Source: Deltaproteobacteria bacterium
Lineage (GTDB): Bacteria > Desulfobacterota > Binatia > UBA9968 > JAJDTQ01
Direction: 5' to 3'
Length of the DNA: 64,000 nt
Assembly: GCA_028818755.1 (NCBI GenBank)
Contig: JAPPNF010000011.1
Coordinates: forward strand, 1 to 64,000
Shown here: positions 24,968 through 34,016 of the stretch, in pieces
Numbering within the stretch: the stretch's first letter is position 1
Layout: each line of letters begins with the position of its first letter
Made by a program: the position numbers and the translations under genes
The notes under the pieces: generated by a model
What the model was told of the DNA's origin: nothing
Database searches by the model: none
The model's input: only the letters and a program-made list of their open reading frames with translations

Positions 24968-26629
24968 CTACCCGGCCTCGTGCACGACCTTGCCGTCCAC
25001 CACGGTCATGTCCACGTTGATGTGCCGGATCTCCTCCGCCGGCGCCGTCAGGATGTCCCGGGAGAGCACGGCCAGGTCGGCCAGCTTGCCTTCTTCGATG
25101 GAGCCTTTTGCGGTTTCCTCGAAGTGCGCGTAGGCGCCGTTGTAGGTGTAGATCCGCAGCGCCTCCATGACCGTCAGGCGCTCATCGGGGTTCAGCACGG
25201 TGCTCCCCGGGCTCGGGTCCAGGCGCCGGTTCACCAGGCAGTCGATGCCGACCATGGGATTCGCGGTGACGATGGGCATGTCGGAGCCGCCTGACGAGAT
25301 CACCCTGCGGTCCAGCAGCGACTTCATAGGGAAGGCGTACCGCGAGCGCTCCTCGCCCCAGGGCTCCAGGGTGCAGGCCTCGCCCAGCACCTCCAGGATC
25401 GGCGGCTGGGCGTTGTAGACGACGCCGAGGCTGGCGGCCCGGTCGAGCAGCTCGGCGTTCCACAGGTAGGCGTGCTCCAGGCGGTGCCGCGCGTCCGGGC
25501 GCGGGTAGGCGCGCTGGGCCTTCTCGATGGCGTCGAGGGTGACGGTGATGCCGTGGTCGCCGTGGGGGATGGCGGCGATCTGGAAGCCTGCCTTGTGGGC
25601 CTCGAGGCAGAACTCGTCCGCCATTTCCTGGGAGCAGCGGAAGCTGCCGCGAAACTTGCCCTCGGGGTCGTTGGAGTAGGGCTCGAAGAGCGCAGCGGTC
25701 TGCCCCTGCACGCCGCCGTCGATGCCGATGACCGCGGGCCCGAGGCGGACCCAGTCGTCGCCGAAGCCGGTTCGCATGCCCGAGCGGAAGATCCTGTAGG
25801 CGGCCGTCTCCACGTCCCACTTGGTGCCGTAGACCGGATAGATGTTGAGGTAGACGCGCGCGGTAAGGCCGCCCCGGCTGCGCAGGAGCTGCCACGCGTG
25901 GGATTCCTGCTCGTTGCGGATGGAGGCCTCGTCCACGCTGGTGATCCCCAGCCGGTTGAGGTACCGGCACGCCCACCCGTAGCCGTCGGCGAGTTCTTCC
26001 AGCGTCGGCGGCGTGATGGCGGGGAAGATGTACACCACCCGGCAGTTGTCCCACATGGGCCCCAACGGCGCCCCTTGATCGTCCCGGAGCATGGGTCCGC
26101 CGGGAGGGTCCGGGGTGTCGTCCTCGATACCCATGCGCCGCAGGGCCGCGGTGTTGGCGGTCCAGCTCATGGACTCCCGCTGGCGCAGCAGCACCGGATG
26201 GTCGGGAGATACCGGATCGAGGTCGCGGCGCGTGGGGTAGCGCCGCTCCCGCAGCCGGTGGTGGTCGAAGCCCCATCCCACGATCAGTTCGCCGGCGGGG
26301 GTCTCGTCCACCCGCTTCTTGACTGCGGCGGCGATCTCGTCGATGGAGGAGGCGACCTCGGGAGTGACGTCGATCCACTTCCGGTCCTCCACCGCGTTGA
26401 TGATGTGCATGTGGTTTTCGACGAACCCGGGAGTCAGTGCGCGCCCCGCCAGGTTCACGACCCGGGTCTCGTTGCCGACCAGTGCCTCGACGGATTCGTT
26501 GGAGCCAACCCGGACGATGCGGTTGCCCGACACGGCCACCGCCTCGGCTACGTCGTCCCCTTGATTCACCGTGATCACGCGTCCGTTGACGAACGCCAGG
26601 TCCGCGTCGCGCCGCGTGGCGTTTGCCAT
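24968..26629 (-). CDS. YtcJ-like metal-dependent amidohydrolase (Amidohydro_3)
   Basis: A 553-aa enzyme with the N-terminal beta-sandwich motif VNLAGRALTPGFVENHMHI (metal HxH), the later IDGGVQGQTAAL, a histidine in HGDHGI, RLEHAYLW, and SSGGSDMPI. This is the family of YtcJ/NfdA-type hydrolases that cut N-formyl, amide or similar C-N bonds; the substrate is not evident. The start has a strong GGGAGGAGA site. It has a close paralogue at 30953-32620 on the other side of the ABC transporter. Confidence 0.88.
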   Translation of the reverse strand: MANATRRDADLAFVNGRVITVNQGDDVAEAVAVSGNRIVRVGSNESVEALVGNETRVVNLAGRALTPGFVENHMHIINAVEDRKWIDVTPEVASSIDEIAAAVKKRVDETPAGELIVGWGFDHHRLRERRYPTRRDLDPVSPDHPVLLRQRESMSWTANTAALRRMGIEDDTPDPPGGPMLRDDQGAPLGPMWDNCRVVYIFPAITPPTLEELADGYGWACRYLNRLGITSVDEASIRNEQESHAWQLLRSRGGLTARVYLNIYPVYGTKWDVETAAYRIFRSGMRTGFGDDWVRLGPAVIGIDGGVQGQTAALFEPYSNDPEGKFRGSFRCSQEMADEFCLEAHKAGFQIAAIPHGDHGITVTLDAIEKAQRAYPRPDARHRLEHAYLWNAELLDRAASLGVVYNAQPPILEVLGEACTLEPWGEERSRYAFPMKSLLDRRVISSGGSDMPIVTANPMVGIDCLVNRRLDPSPGSTVLNPDERLTVMEALRIYTYNGAYAHFEETAKGSIEEGKLADLAVLSRDILTAPAEEIRHINVDMTVVDGKVVHEAG

Positions 26630-26995
26630 GAGTCTCCTCCCTTTAAGCCCGCGCCGTGGACGATCCGGGTGTAGGGGCGGGTTTCAAACCCGCCCGCGTC
26701 CGCATGGCGCCATCGGTCGATTCACGCTAGTAGCCCGGTGTCGCGAGTACTGGCGAGCGTATCGCCCCCATGACGACGTCGACACCGGAATATCCTTCGC
26801 CCATACAATTTTTCGCGAGTCCCGTGCAACCTTGACACCCCCGGAGAGCGTGTGCGAGTATCGCGCCCGAAACAGGACTGAGGGAGTGACGGTCGGTTCG
26901 ATACAGTGCCGTAGCGCGGCGCCGGCGTAACGGGCGGTGTTTCCACCCTGTGCCCCGCGATTTCGGATGGGGGCCCCGCCGAGGAGGAAACCAAG
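26630..26995. other. Divergent intergenic region between amidohydrolase and ABC receptor
   Basis: 366 bp with no supported gene. It contains a family B palindrome (26671-26697) and, on the plus strand, TTGACA at 26832-26837 followed 18 nt later by GAGTAT, a weak candidate promoter for the ABC receptor gene. The stretch around 26800-26820 is locally AT-rich (ACAATTTTTCG), as expected of a regulatory region. Confidence 0.4.
26671..26697. repeat. Dispersed palindrome, family B copy 1
   Basis: GTAGGGGCGGGTTTCAAACC followed by CGCCCG: inverted arms CGGGTTT/AAACCCG. Four other copies occur in this window, all between genes. Confidence 0.8.
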
Positions 26996-28564
26996 ATGAA
27001 ACGCACGAACCTCATGAGAAGGTTGGGCCGTTCTGATTCTTCGCCGAGGCGGTGGTCTCGGGTGCTTGCCATCGCCGTGGTCCTTGCCGTTGTCTGCGTC
27101 TCCGCGGCGCAGGCCGCCAAGTCCGGCGGCATCCTGCGCATCGGCGGGGAGCGGGACGTGAGCGATCTCGACCCCCATACCACGCGCATAGGTTGGGACA
27201 TCAACATCATGCAGAACGTCTACTCGGGGCTGGTCCGGGCCGGGACCGACATCCAGCCGCGGCCGGATCTGGCAACGAGTTGGGAGTTCAAGACGACGAC
27301 CCGGCTGGAGTTCACGCTGCGCCAGGGCGTGAAGTTTCATAACGGCCGTGAGTTCACGTCGGCGGACGCCAAGTACTCGCTGGAGCGGATTCTCGACCCC
27401 AACGTCCCGGCAGGTTACGCGAGCACCATCAAGTCCATCGCCTCCATCGAGACGCCTTCCAAGTACAAGCTCGTCCTGAACCTGAGCCGGCCTGATGCCG
27501 CCATCGTCACCAACCTGTCGCTGCCGGCCATGGCCATGGTGGCCAAGGAAACGGTGAAGCCGATGCCCGTGGGTCTGAAGGACGGGATGACGGGAACCGG
27601 CCCCTACATGTTCAAGGAGCACATCAAGGGCCGGCGGCTGGTGCTGGTCAAGAACCCCGACTACTACGACAAGTCGGTGCCGCTTCTGGACGAGCTGCAC
27701 TTCATTCCGCTCATCGACCAGACCGCGCGCACCAACGCGCTCCGGGCCGGGCAGGTAGACTACATCGAGCCGGTGCCGCCCAAGGACGTCAACGCCCTCA
27801 AGCGCGACAAGAGGATCAACGTGGCCGGGGGGCCGAACATAAGCTTCGTCAACATCTCGCTCAACGTGGCCAAGAAGCCCTTCGACGACGTCAGGGTGCG
27901 GCAGGCGGTGGCCTACGCCATCGACCGCAAGGAAATGGTGGAAAAGGGCTTCGACGGCTTCGCCCAGCCGCTCTGGGGGCCGCCGCTGATTCCGCCGTAC
28001 TGGGCGGGAAACGACGACAAGTATTACAACCTGGACCGGGAGAAGGCCAAGAAGCTCTTGGCGGAGGCCGGCTACCCCGACGGGGTCGACGTGGCCATAC
28101 GGATCGGCACCACTTCCTACCATGCGCCGTTCGCCGCGGTAGTCCAGTCCGAGCTCAAGAAGGTCGGCATCCGGGTCGAGATCAAGGCGACGGACAGCGC
28201 CAGCTCCTCACGCGACTGGCGCACGGGCAACTTCCAGATGTATCCGATCCGTTGGTGGGGCTCGGACTTCGTTGACCCGGACGGCGCGCTGACGCCGCTC
28301 TTCACCTGCGAGGGCAGCTACAACAACAGCAAGTTCTGCGACCCGGAGTTCGACAAGCTGCTTGCCAAGGGGGTGGTGGCCACCACCATCGCCGATCGCA
28401 AGGCCGCGTACCGGGTTGCCATGAAGCGCCTGGCCGAACAGCAGCCCTGGGTGTTCCTGGTGGCGTTCGACCGTTTCCAGGCCATGCGTACCCATGTCAA
28501 GGGTTATACTCCCTTCCCGAACGCCAGCCAGTATTCGCTTCGCGAAGTCTGGCTCGACAAGTAG
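26996..28564 (+). CDS. ABC transporter substrate-binding protein, peptide/nickel family (SBP_bac_5)
   Basis: A 522-aa periplasmic binding protein. It has an N-terminal signal region (about residues 20-38, VLAIAVVLAVVCVSAAQAAK), then RIGGERDVSDLDPHTT, TSWEFKTTTRLEFTLRQGVKF and NGREFTSADAKYSLER, all typical of DppA/OppA-type receptors. GGAGGAAACCAAG precedes the ATG. Two permease genes follow; no ATPase genes are nearby. Flanking amidohydrolases suggest the ligand is a peptide-like or amide compound. Confidence 0.93.
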   Translation: MKRTNLMRRLGRSDSSPRRWSRVLAIAVVLAVVCVSAAQAAKSGGILRIGGERDVSDLDPHTTRIGWDINIMQNVYSGLVRAGTDIQPRPDLATSWEFKTTTRLEFTLRQGVKFHNGREFTSADAKYSLERILDPNVPAGYASTIKSIASIETPSKYKLVLNLSRPDAAIVTNLSLPAMAMVAKETVKPMPVGLKDGMTGTGPYMFKEHIKGRRLVLVKNPDYYDKSVPLLDELHFIPLIDQTARTNALRAGQVDYIEPVPPKDVNALKRDKRINVAGGPNISFVNISLNVAKKPFDDVRVRQAVAYAIDRKEMVEKGFDGFAQPLWGPPLIPPYWAGNDDKYYNLDREKAKKLLAEAGYPDGVDVAIRIGTTSYHAPFAAVVQSELKKVGIRVEIKATDSASSSRDWRTGNFQMYPIRWWGSDFVDPDGALTPLFTCEGSYNNSKFCDPEFDKLLAKGVVATTIADRKAAYRVAMKRLAEQQPWVFLVAFDRFQAMRTHVKGYTPFPNASQYSLREVWLDK

Positions 28565-28652
28565 GGTAGGGCACGTGCCGGCGGCTGATTTCCGATGCAG
28601 GGGCTCGTCGGAGATCGGCCGTCCGGCGTTCGAGCAGACGACCGTCGTCGCG

Positions 28653-28675
28653 CGGGCGGCTTTGAAACCCGCCCG
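28653..28675. repeat. Dispersed palindrome, family B copy 2
   Basis: CGGGCGGCTTTGAAACCCGC followed by CCG, in inverted orientation relative to copy 1, between the ABC receptor and first permease genes. Confidence 0.7.
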
Positions 28676-28719
28676 CGCAAGTCATCGCGTTTCCTCCTTG
28701 GAAACCTGACGGGGTCTCT

Positions 28720-29664
28720 GTGAACCGTTACATCGTCCAGAAACTGATTTCCCTGCTGCTGGTGCAGTTCGGCATCTCGGTGGTGGTCTTCTACATGATC
28801 CGCCTGGTGCCGGGCGACGCCGTGGACTACATCTATGGACTGTACATGAGCTCCGGGCGCATCGAAGAAATCCGCGCGCTCTGGGGACTCGACCGCCCGC
28901 TCGTGGTCCAGTACGTCGAATGGATCGGCCGCGTGCTGCAACTCGACTTCGGGCGTTCCCTGATTTCCGGCTATCCCATCGCCGACGAGATCTTCTCGCG
29001 CCTGCCCGTGACGCTGCACCTGTCGTTCATGGCGGGGACGTGGAGCGTCATCTTCGGAGTGACCCTGGGTGTCATCGCCTCGCGGTACCCCAACGGCAAG
29101 ATCGACGGGATCGTCACGACCACCGGGATCCTCGGGCTGGCGATGCCGCATTTCTGGCTGGCCACGCTGCTGGTGCTGGTCTTTGCGGTCTACCTCAACA
29201 TCCTTCCCTCCGTCGGCTACGTGTCCCTGTTCGAAGATCCCGTCGAGAGCACGCTTTCCCTGATGCTGCCGTCCCTCGCCCTGGGCACGACCATGGCGGC
29301 GGCGGTGATGCGGATGGCGCGTTCGGCCATGCTGGACGTGCTCGGCCATGAGTACATCCGGACGGCGCGTGCGAAAGGAGTGCGCGAGCGCCGCGTGTTT
29401 TCCAGACATGCTCTGAGGAACGCCTTCATCCCCGTGCTGACGCTGATCGGCACCGAAACCGGCAAGCTGCTTGGCGGCTCGCTCATCATCGAGCAGATCT
29501 TCGCCATCCCCGGCATCGGCCAGTATGCGGTGGAAGCCGTGCTGAGCCGGGACTACCCGGTGCTTCAGGCCACCATGATCGTCATCGCCGGCAGTTACGT
29601 GATCATCAACACGCTGGCGGACATCGGCTACGGGTTGCTGGATCCACGGGTGCGGTATGACTAG
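28720..29664 (+). CDS. ABC transporter permease, DppB-like
   Basis: A 314-aa inner-membrane permease with about six helices. The N-terminus YIVQKLISLLLVQFGISVVV and the EAA loop YIRTARAKGVRERRVFSRHA are characteristic of the dipeptide/oligopeptide permease family. GTG 28720 is the start. It pairs with the DppC-like permease 153 bp downstream and the receptor upstream. Confidence 0.93.
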   Translation: MNRYIVQKLISLLLVQFGISVVVFYMIRLVPGDAVDYIYGLYMSSGRIEEIRALWGLDRPLVVQYVEWIGRVLQLDFGRSLISGYPIADEIFSRLPVTLHLSFMAGTWSVIFGVTLGVIASRYPNGKIDGIVTTTGILGLAMPHFWLATLLVLVFAVYLNILPSVGYVSLFEDPVESTLSLMLPSLALGTTMAAAVMRMARSAMLDVLGHEYIRTARAKGVRERRVFSRHALRNAFIPVLTLIGTETGKLLGGSLIIEQIFAIPGIGQYAVEAVLSRDYPVLQATMIVIAGSYVIINTLADIGYGLLDPRVRYD

Positions 29665-29665
29665 G

Positions 29666-29753
29666 CCCTCACCCGGCCTTCGGCCACCCTCTCCCAGAGG
29701 GAGAGGGGGTAATTTGACTCCCTCTCCCTCTGGGAGAGGGTAGGGGTGAGGGT
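29666..29753. repeat. Dispersed palindrome family A, inverted pair
   Basis: Two family A units face each other: CCCTCACCC...CTCTCCCAGAGGGAGAGGG (29666-29708) and CCCTCTCCCTCTGGGAGAGG GTAGGGGTGAGGG (29719-29753), separated by about 10 bp. Paired inverted units resemble a BIME-type arrangement and could form a long hairpin in the mRNA between the two permease genes. Confidence 0.75.
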
Positions 29754-29816
29754 CCCCTGGGAGCGCCATGACCACGCGCGCGAATATCAACCCGGTTGGG
29801 GGAGGGAGCTGACCCC

Positions 29817-30719
29817 GTGGCGGACGGCGCAAACACCACTGGTATTCGGCAGCAGCCGGCGACGCGCCGCCGCGAAGGCCCCGGGCGGGCGTGGCGCCGC
29901 TTCGTGCGCCACCGTCCGGCCGTGGTGGGCCTGGCGGTCATAGTGGTGTATCTCCTGGCCGCGCTCTTGGCTGACGTGTTGGCGCCCTATGATCCGCTCG
30001 ACATGGGCGCCGGGCCGCGGCTCGAAGGGCCGGACGCCGCCCACTGGTTCGGCACCGACGAGTTCGGACGGGACGTGCTCAGCAGGGTGATCTACGGCGC
30101 CCGCATCGCCTTCGTCGTGGGGGTGCTCTCGGCCACGGGCGCCGCGGTGGTGGGCATGTTCATCGGCGTGCTCGGGGGCTATTACGGCGGCTTGCTGGAC
30201 CGCGGGGTCACCATGCTCATCGACCTCGTCTTCGCGTTTCCCACGATCCTCCTTGCCATTGCGGTAGCGGCGTTTCTCACCGGCGGGGGCATGCCGCCCT
30301 CGGTGCCGGTCATCATCGCCCTCTGCGTGGTGCAGGCGCCGCACTTCGCCCGGGTCGCGCGCGGGGCTACCCTCGCGATCAAGGCCCAGCCGTTCGTGGA
30401 GGCCGCCCAGGTGCTGGGGGGCTCCCATCCGCGCATCATCCGCAGCCACATCGCCCCCAACGTGGTCGCGCCGTTGCTGGTGCAGTTCGCCCTGTCCTTC
30501 TCCTACGCCATCCTCGCGGAATCGTCCCTGAGCTTCCTCGGCGTAGGGCACCCGCCGCCGGCGCCCTCCTGGGGCGCCATGCTGACCGGAGCCTACGGTT
30601 ACGTGGAGAGGGCTCCATGGGCCGCGTTTTTCCCTGGAATGGCCATTACGCTGCTCATTCTGGGATTCAACATACTGGGTGATGGGCTGAGAGATTATTT
30701 CGATCCTACAAGGCGTTAG
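29817..30719 (+). CDS. ABC transporter permease, DppC-like
   Basis: About 300 aa with an N-terminal DppC region (RRFVRHRPAVVGLAVIVVYL), the conserved HWFGTDEFGRDVLSRVIYGA, and an EAA loop AQVLGGSHPRIIRSHIAPN. GTG 29817, 8 nt after GGAGGGAG, is preferred to the track start 29796. It completes the membrane part of the transporter. The ATP-binding subunits (DppD/DppF type) are not found in this window, so they must be supplied from elsewhere. Confidence 0.93.
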   Translation: MADGANTTGIRQQPATRRREGPGRAWRRFVRHRPAVVGLAVIVVYLLAALLADVLAPYDPLDMGAGPRLEGPDAAHWFGTDEFGRDVLSRVIYGARIAFVVGVLSATGAAVVGMFIGVLGGYYGGLLDRGVTMLIDLVFAFPTILLAIAVAAFLTGGGMPPSVPVIIALCVVQAPHFARVARGATLAIKAQPFVEAAQVLGGSHPRIIRSHIAPNVVAPLLVQFALSFSYAILAESSLSFLGVGHPPPAPSWGAMLTGAYGYVERAPWAAFFPGMAITLLILGFNILGDGLRDYFDPTRR

Positions 30720-30750
30720 GCGCCAATTCTCACTCAATGTGTCAACCATG

Positions 30751-30849
30751 TCATTGCCGCGAAAGCGGGAATCCAGGAGGGGTGAGGCGGGGAATCAGGT
30801 CCGTTTCCGCCCTTCTCCACCCCTGGATTCCCGCTTCCGCGAGAATGAC
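30751..30849. repeat. Inverted repeat, family C (GCGGGAATCCAG type)
   Basis: Left arm GCGAAAGCGGGAATCCAGGA (inside 30751-30784) and right arm CTGGATTCCCGCTTCCGCGA (inside 30818-30849) are near-perfect reverse complements of about 32 bp around a 33-bp spacer. Such units are widespread intergenic repeats in some GC-rich bacteria. Confidence 0.75.
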
Positions 30850-30952
30850 GGGTTCCGCTTCCTGGAGGCAAGCTTGCGCATCCACCGGGGAGCCGTTATT
30901 GTCCATCAAGGCCAATTGAAGGCGCTTTTCACGCCCTTCCAGGAGGTGTCCA

Positions 30953-32620
30953 ATGCCAGAATCGAGCGTGTCGACACCGACTCCCACCGCCGACGTCGTC
31001 TTTGTCGGCGGCCCCATCGTAACCGTCAATGCCCGCGACGAGGTGGCCGAGGCGCTGGCGATCCGCGGCCGGAACATCCTTCGGGTGGGCAGCCGGGCCT
31101 ACGTCGAGCAGACCATCGGCCGGGAGACGGAGGTGGTGAACCTCGACGGACGCGCGGTGACCCCTGGGTTCATCGACAACCACATCCACATGACCAACGG
31201 TCAGCAGCGCCACTGGGTGGACTGCACCTACGCCGCCTGTCCGTCCATCGCGGACATCGTCGCCAGCGTCAAGGAGCGCGTCGCGCAGGTCAAGCCCGGC
31301 GAGTGGATCTGGGGCCGGGGCTTCCAGGCGACGCGCCTCACCGACCGGCGCAACCCCAACCGCTTCGACCTCGATCCGGTGTCGCCCGACAACCCGGTGG
31401 CCATCTCCAACCGCGAGTCCATGGGCTGGACCTTCAACACCGCGGGGTTGCGGCGCATGGGGGTCCAGGACGATACGCCCGACCCTCCCGGCGGCCCCAT
31501 GGAACGGGACGACCAGGACCGTCCGCTGGGTCCCATGTGGGACAACACCCGAACCGTGTTCATCATGCCGGTCTTGCCCAAGTGGGACGTGGACGAGATG
31601 ATGGACGGTTTTCAATGGATGGCGGAGGAGTTGAATCGCTACGGCGTCACCACGGCGTTCGAGGCCGCCATCCGCTACCGCAGGGACACGGCGGCCTTGC
31701 AGCGGTTGCACCGCCAGGCGGCGCCGAGCCTGCGCGTGGTCATGGGCCCGTACCCGGTGCACGGGACGGGTTGGGATCTCGAGGGCGCCGCCGGGAAGAT
31801 CTGGGAAACCGGTTTGGCGACCAACTACGGCACCGAGTGGCTCAAGCTCGGCGCGCTCCAGATCGGCATCGACGGCGGCGTGATCGGCCAGACCGCGGCC
31901 CTGTTCGAGCCCTACAGCAACGACCCGGAGGGGAAAAAGCTCGGGAGCTTCCGGCTCACCCAGGAGGTGGCCAACGACTTCATGGCGCAGGTCCAGGCCA
32001 ACGACTGGCAGGCCGGGCTCATCTGCCACGGCGACCACGGCATCCACCGGTCGCTGGAGGCCATCGCCCACGGCCGCGAGAAGGTGGCGGCGCACGACCT
32101 GCGCCACCGGCTGGAGCACGCCTACCTCTGGAACCCGCAAGTCATGGACCGCATGGCGGAGCTTGGCGTCATCTGGAACACGCAGCCACCGATCCTGGAG
32201 AGCATCGGCAGCGAAGGAGTCCACGGCCAGTGGGGCGAGCGGGCGCGCTACGCGTTCCCGTTCAAGTCGCTGACCGACCGCGGCGTCATCATCTCCGGCG
32301 GCTCCGACTGGCCCGTGGGCCTGTACAATCCGCTGCAGGGCATCGACATCCTGGTGAACCACCGCTTCGGACCGGAGGAGGGCGGCGAGGTGCTCAACGC
32401 GGACGAGGGCGTGAGCGTGCTGCAGGCCATCCGGATCTATACCTACAACTGCGCCTATACGTCCTTTGACGAAGATCGGACGGGTTCGCTGGAGGAGGGG
32501 AAGGCGGCGGATCTGGCGCTCCTTTCGGAGGACATTCTCAGCGTGGAGCCAACCGCGATACGGGACATCAAGGTCGACCGCACCTACGTGGACGGCCGCC
32601 TCGTGTTCGAACGGTCGTAG
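30953..32620 (+). CDS. YtcJ-like metal-dependent amidohydrolase, paralogue of 24968-26629
   Basis: A 555-aa enzyme closely similar to the minus-strand amidohydrolase: VNLDGRAVTPGFIDNHIHM, IGIDGGVIGQTAALFEPYSN, HGDHGIHRSLE, HRLEHAYLWNPQVMDR, SGGSDWPVG. The shared DTPDPPGGPM and QTAALFEPYSNDPEGK strings show recent common ancestry. An ideal AGGAGGTG site precedes ATG 30953. It follows the ABC permeases and probably acts on the imported compound. Confidence 0.88.
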   Translation: MPESSVSTPTPTADVVFVGGPIVTVNARDEVAEALAIRGRNILRVGSRAYVEQTIGRETEVVNLDGRAVTPGFIDNHIHMTNGQQRHWVDCTYAACPSIADIVASVKERVAQVKPGEWIWGRGFQATRLTDRRNPNRFDLDPVSPDNPVAISNRESMGWTFNTAGLRRMGVQDDTPDPPGGPMERDDQDRPLGPMWDNTRTVFIMPVLPKWDVDEMMDGFQWMAEELNRYGVTTAFEAAIRYRRDTAALQRLHRQAAPSLRVVMGPYPVHGTGWDLEGAAGKIWETGLATNYGTEWLKLGALQIGIDGGVIGQTAALFEPYSNDPEGKKLGSFRLTQEVANDFMAQVQANDWQAGLICHGDHGIHRSLEAIAHGREKVAAHDLRHRLEHAYLWNPQVMDRMAELGVIWNTQPPILESIGSEGVHGQWGERARYAFPFKSLTDRGVIISGGSDWPVGLYNPLQGIDILVNHRFGPEEGGEVLNADEGVSVLQAIRIYTYNCAYTSFDEDRTGSLEEGKAADLALLSEDILSVEPTAIRDIKVDRTYVDGRLVFERS

Positions 32621-32664
32621 TCCACGGCCGGCGGCGAACAGGAGGCCCGGCAGCCTACGCCGCA

Positions 32665-32688
32665 GGGGGCGGGTTTCAAACCCGCCCG
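32665..32688. repeat. Dispersed palindrome, family B copy 3
   Basis: GGGGGCGGGTTTCAAACCCG followed by CCCG, between two amidohydrolase genes. Confidence 0.8.
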
Positions 32689-32772
32689 GGTGTGCGCCGC
32701 GCTAGCGGCGATACGGGCATTCGGGGAGGCGTCTCCGCGGTTGCCGCCGGGCAGTGAAGACAGGAGGGAAGC

Positions 32773-33921
32773 ATGGCGTTGGCACTCATGGGCGCCCGCA
32801 TCATGACGGCGTCCGACGGGGTGATCGAGGAAGGCACGCTCGTGATCGAGGGGCGGACCATCGAAGCCGTCGGCGCCGATGTCCGGCCGCCCAAGGACGC
32901 CGAGGTCCAGGACCTGCGCGGCAAGGTGCTCATCCCCGGGATGATCGACGCCCACACCCACCTGGGCCTGTGCCAGGACGGCGTGGGGGCCAGCCAGAGC
33001 GACGAGGACGAAGTGGGCGATCCGGTGGTCCCGCACCTGCGGGCGCTGGACGCCATCAACCCCGAGGACATCGCCTTCCAGGACGCCCTGAAGGGCGGGG
33101 TCACCACCGTGGGCGTCATGCCCGGCAGCTTCAACGTCATCTGCGGCCAGCCCGCCGCGGTCAAGGTGGTGGGGCGTACGTTGGAAGAGATGCTGGTGCG
33201 CGCCCCGGTGGGCATGAAGATCGCCTTCGGGGAACGTCCCAAGCAGGTGTACGGCGGCATGAAGAAGAGCCCGATGACGCGCATGGGCATTGCCGCCATC
33301 CTGCGGGAAGGGCTGGCCCGTGCCCAGCTCTACGCGGCCGACGGCAACGGGCGGCGGGACCTGCGGCAGGAGGCCATGGTGCCGGTGGTCCGCAAGCAGA
33401 TCCCGCTGCGCGCCCACGCGCACCGGGCCGACGACATCATGACCGCCATCCGCATCGCGCGGGAGTTTGACCTCGATTTGATCATCGAGCACGGCACCGA
33501 CGGGTACAAGGTGGCCGGAGAGCTGGCGGAAGCCGGGGTCGGGGTGGTTCACGGCCCGTGGCTCAAGACCCGCGGCAACCTCGAGCAGTCGGGGCGCAGC
33601 CCGGACTCGCCCCGGATCTTGGTGGAGAACGGCGTGCTCACCGCCTTCTCCACCGATCACCCGGTGATCCCCATCCAGAACCACAGGATGCAGGGAATGA
33701 CGGCGGTGGAGCACGGCGTCAGCCCGGAGGAGGCACTCAAGGCGCTGACGCTCAATTCTGCCCGGCTCATGGGCATCGACGAGCGGGTGGGAAGCCTGGA
33801 GAAGGGCAAGGACGCGGACGTCGTGGTACTGTCGGGTCCGCCGTTCGACGCGGCGACGCAGGTGGAAGGCGTCATCGTGAACGGAACCGTTGGCTGGACA
33901 AGCGAGCCGGCGAGGATTTGA
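32773..33921 (+). CDS. Amidohydrolase family protein (imidazolonepropionase/dihydroorotase-like)
   Basis: A 382-aa metal-dependent hydrolase. Motifs: GKVLIPGMIDAHTHLG (HxH), IPLRAHAHRADD and LIIEHGTDGYK (metal histidines), and FSTDHPVIP (Asp). The N-terminal beta sandwich starts MALALMGARIMTASDG. It may deaminate or hydrolyse a cyclic amide or imide. GGAGGGAAGC precedes the ATG. It lies between another amidohydrolase and a dienelactone hydrolase, all co-directional. Confidence 0.85.
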   Translation: MALALMGARIMTASDGVIEEGTLVIEGRTIEAVGADVRPPKDAEVQDLRGKVLIPGMIDAHTHLGLCQDGVGASQSDEDEVGDPVVPHLRALDAINPEDIAFQDALKGGVTTVGVMPGSFNVICGQPAAVKVVGRTLEEMLVRAPVGMKIAFGERPKQVYGGMKKSPMTRMGIAAILREGLARAQLYAADGNGRRDLRQEAMVPVVRKQIPLRAHAHRADDIMTAIRIAREFDLDLIIEHGTDGYKVAGELAEAGVGVVHGPWLKTRGNLEQSGRSPDSPRILVENGVLTAFSTDHPVIPIQNHRMQGMTAVEHGVSPEEALKALTLNSARLMGIDERVGSLEKGKDADVVVLSGPPFDAATQVEGVIVNGTVGWTSEPARI

Positions 33922-34016
33922 ACGCCGGATAGGACATGAGGGAAACTTCTCGGGTTACAGCGACTTCACGAAACTCGCGGGCCCGGGTTCTCCGCCCGCT
34001 GCAAGGGAGAAGAGAC

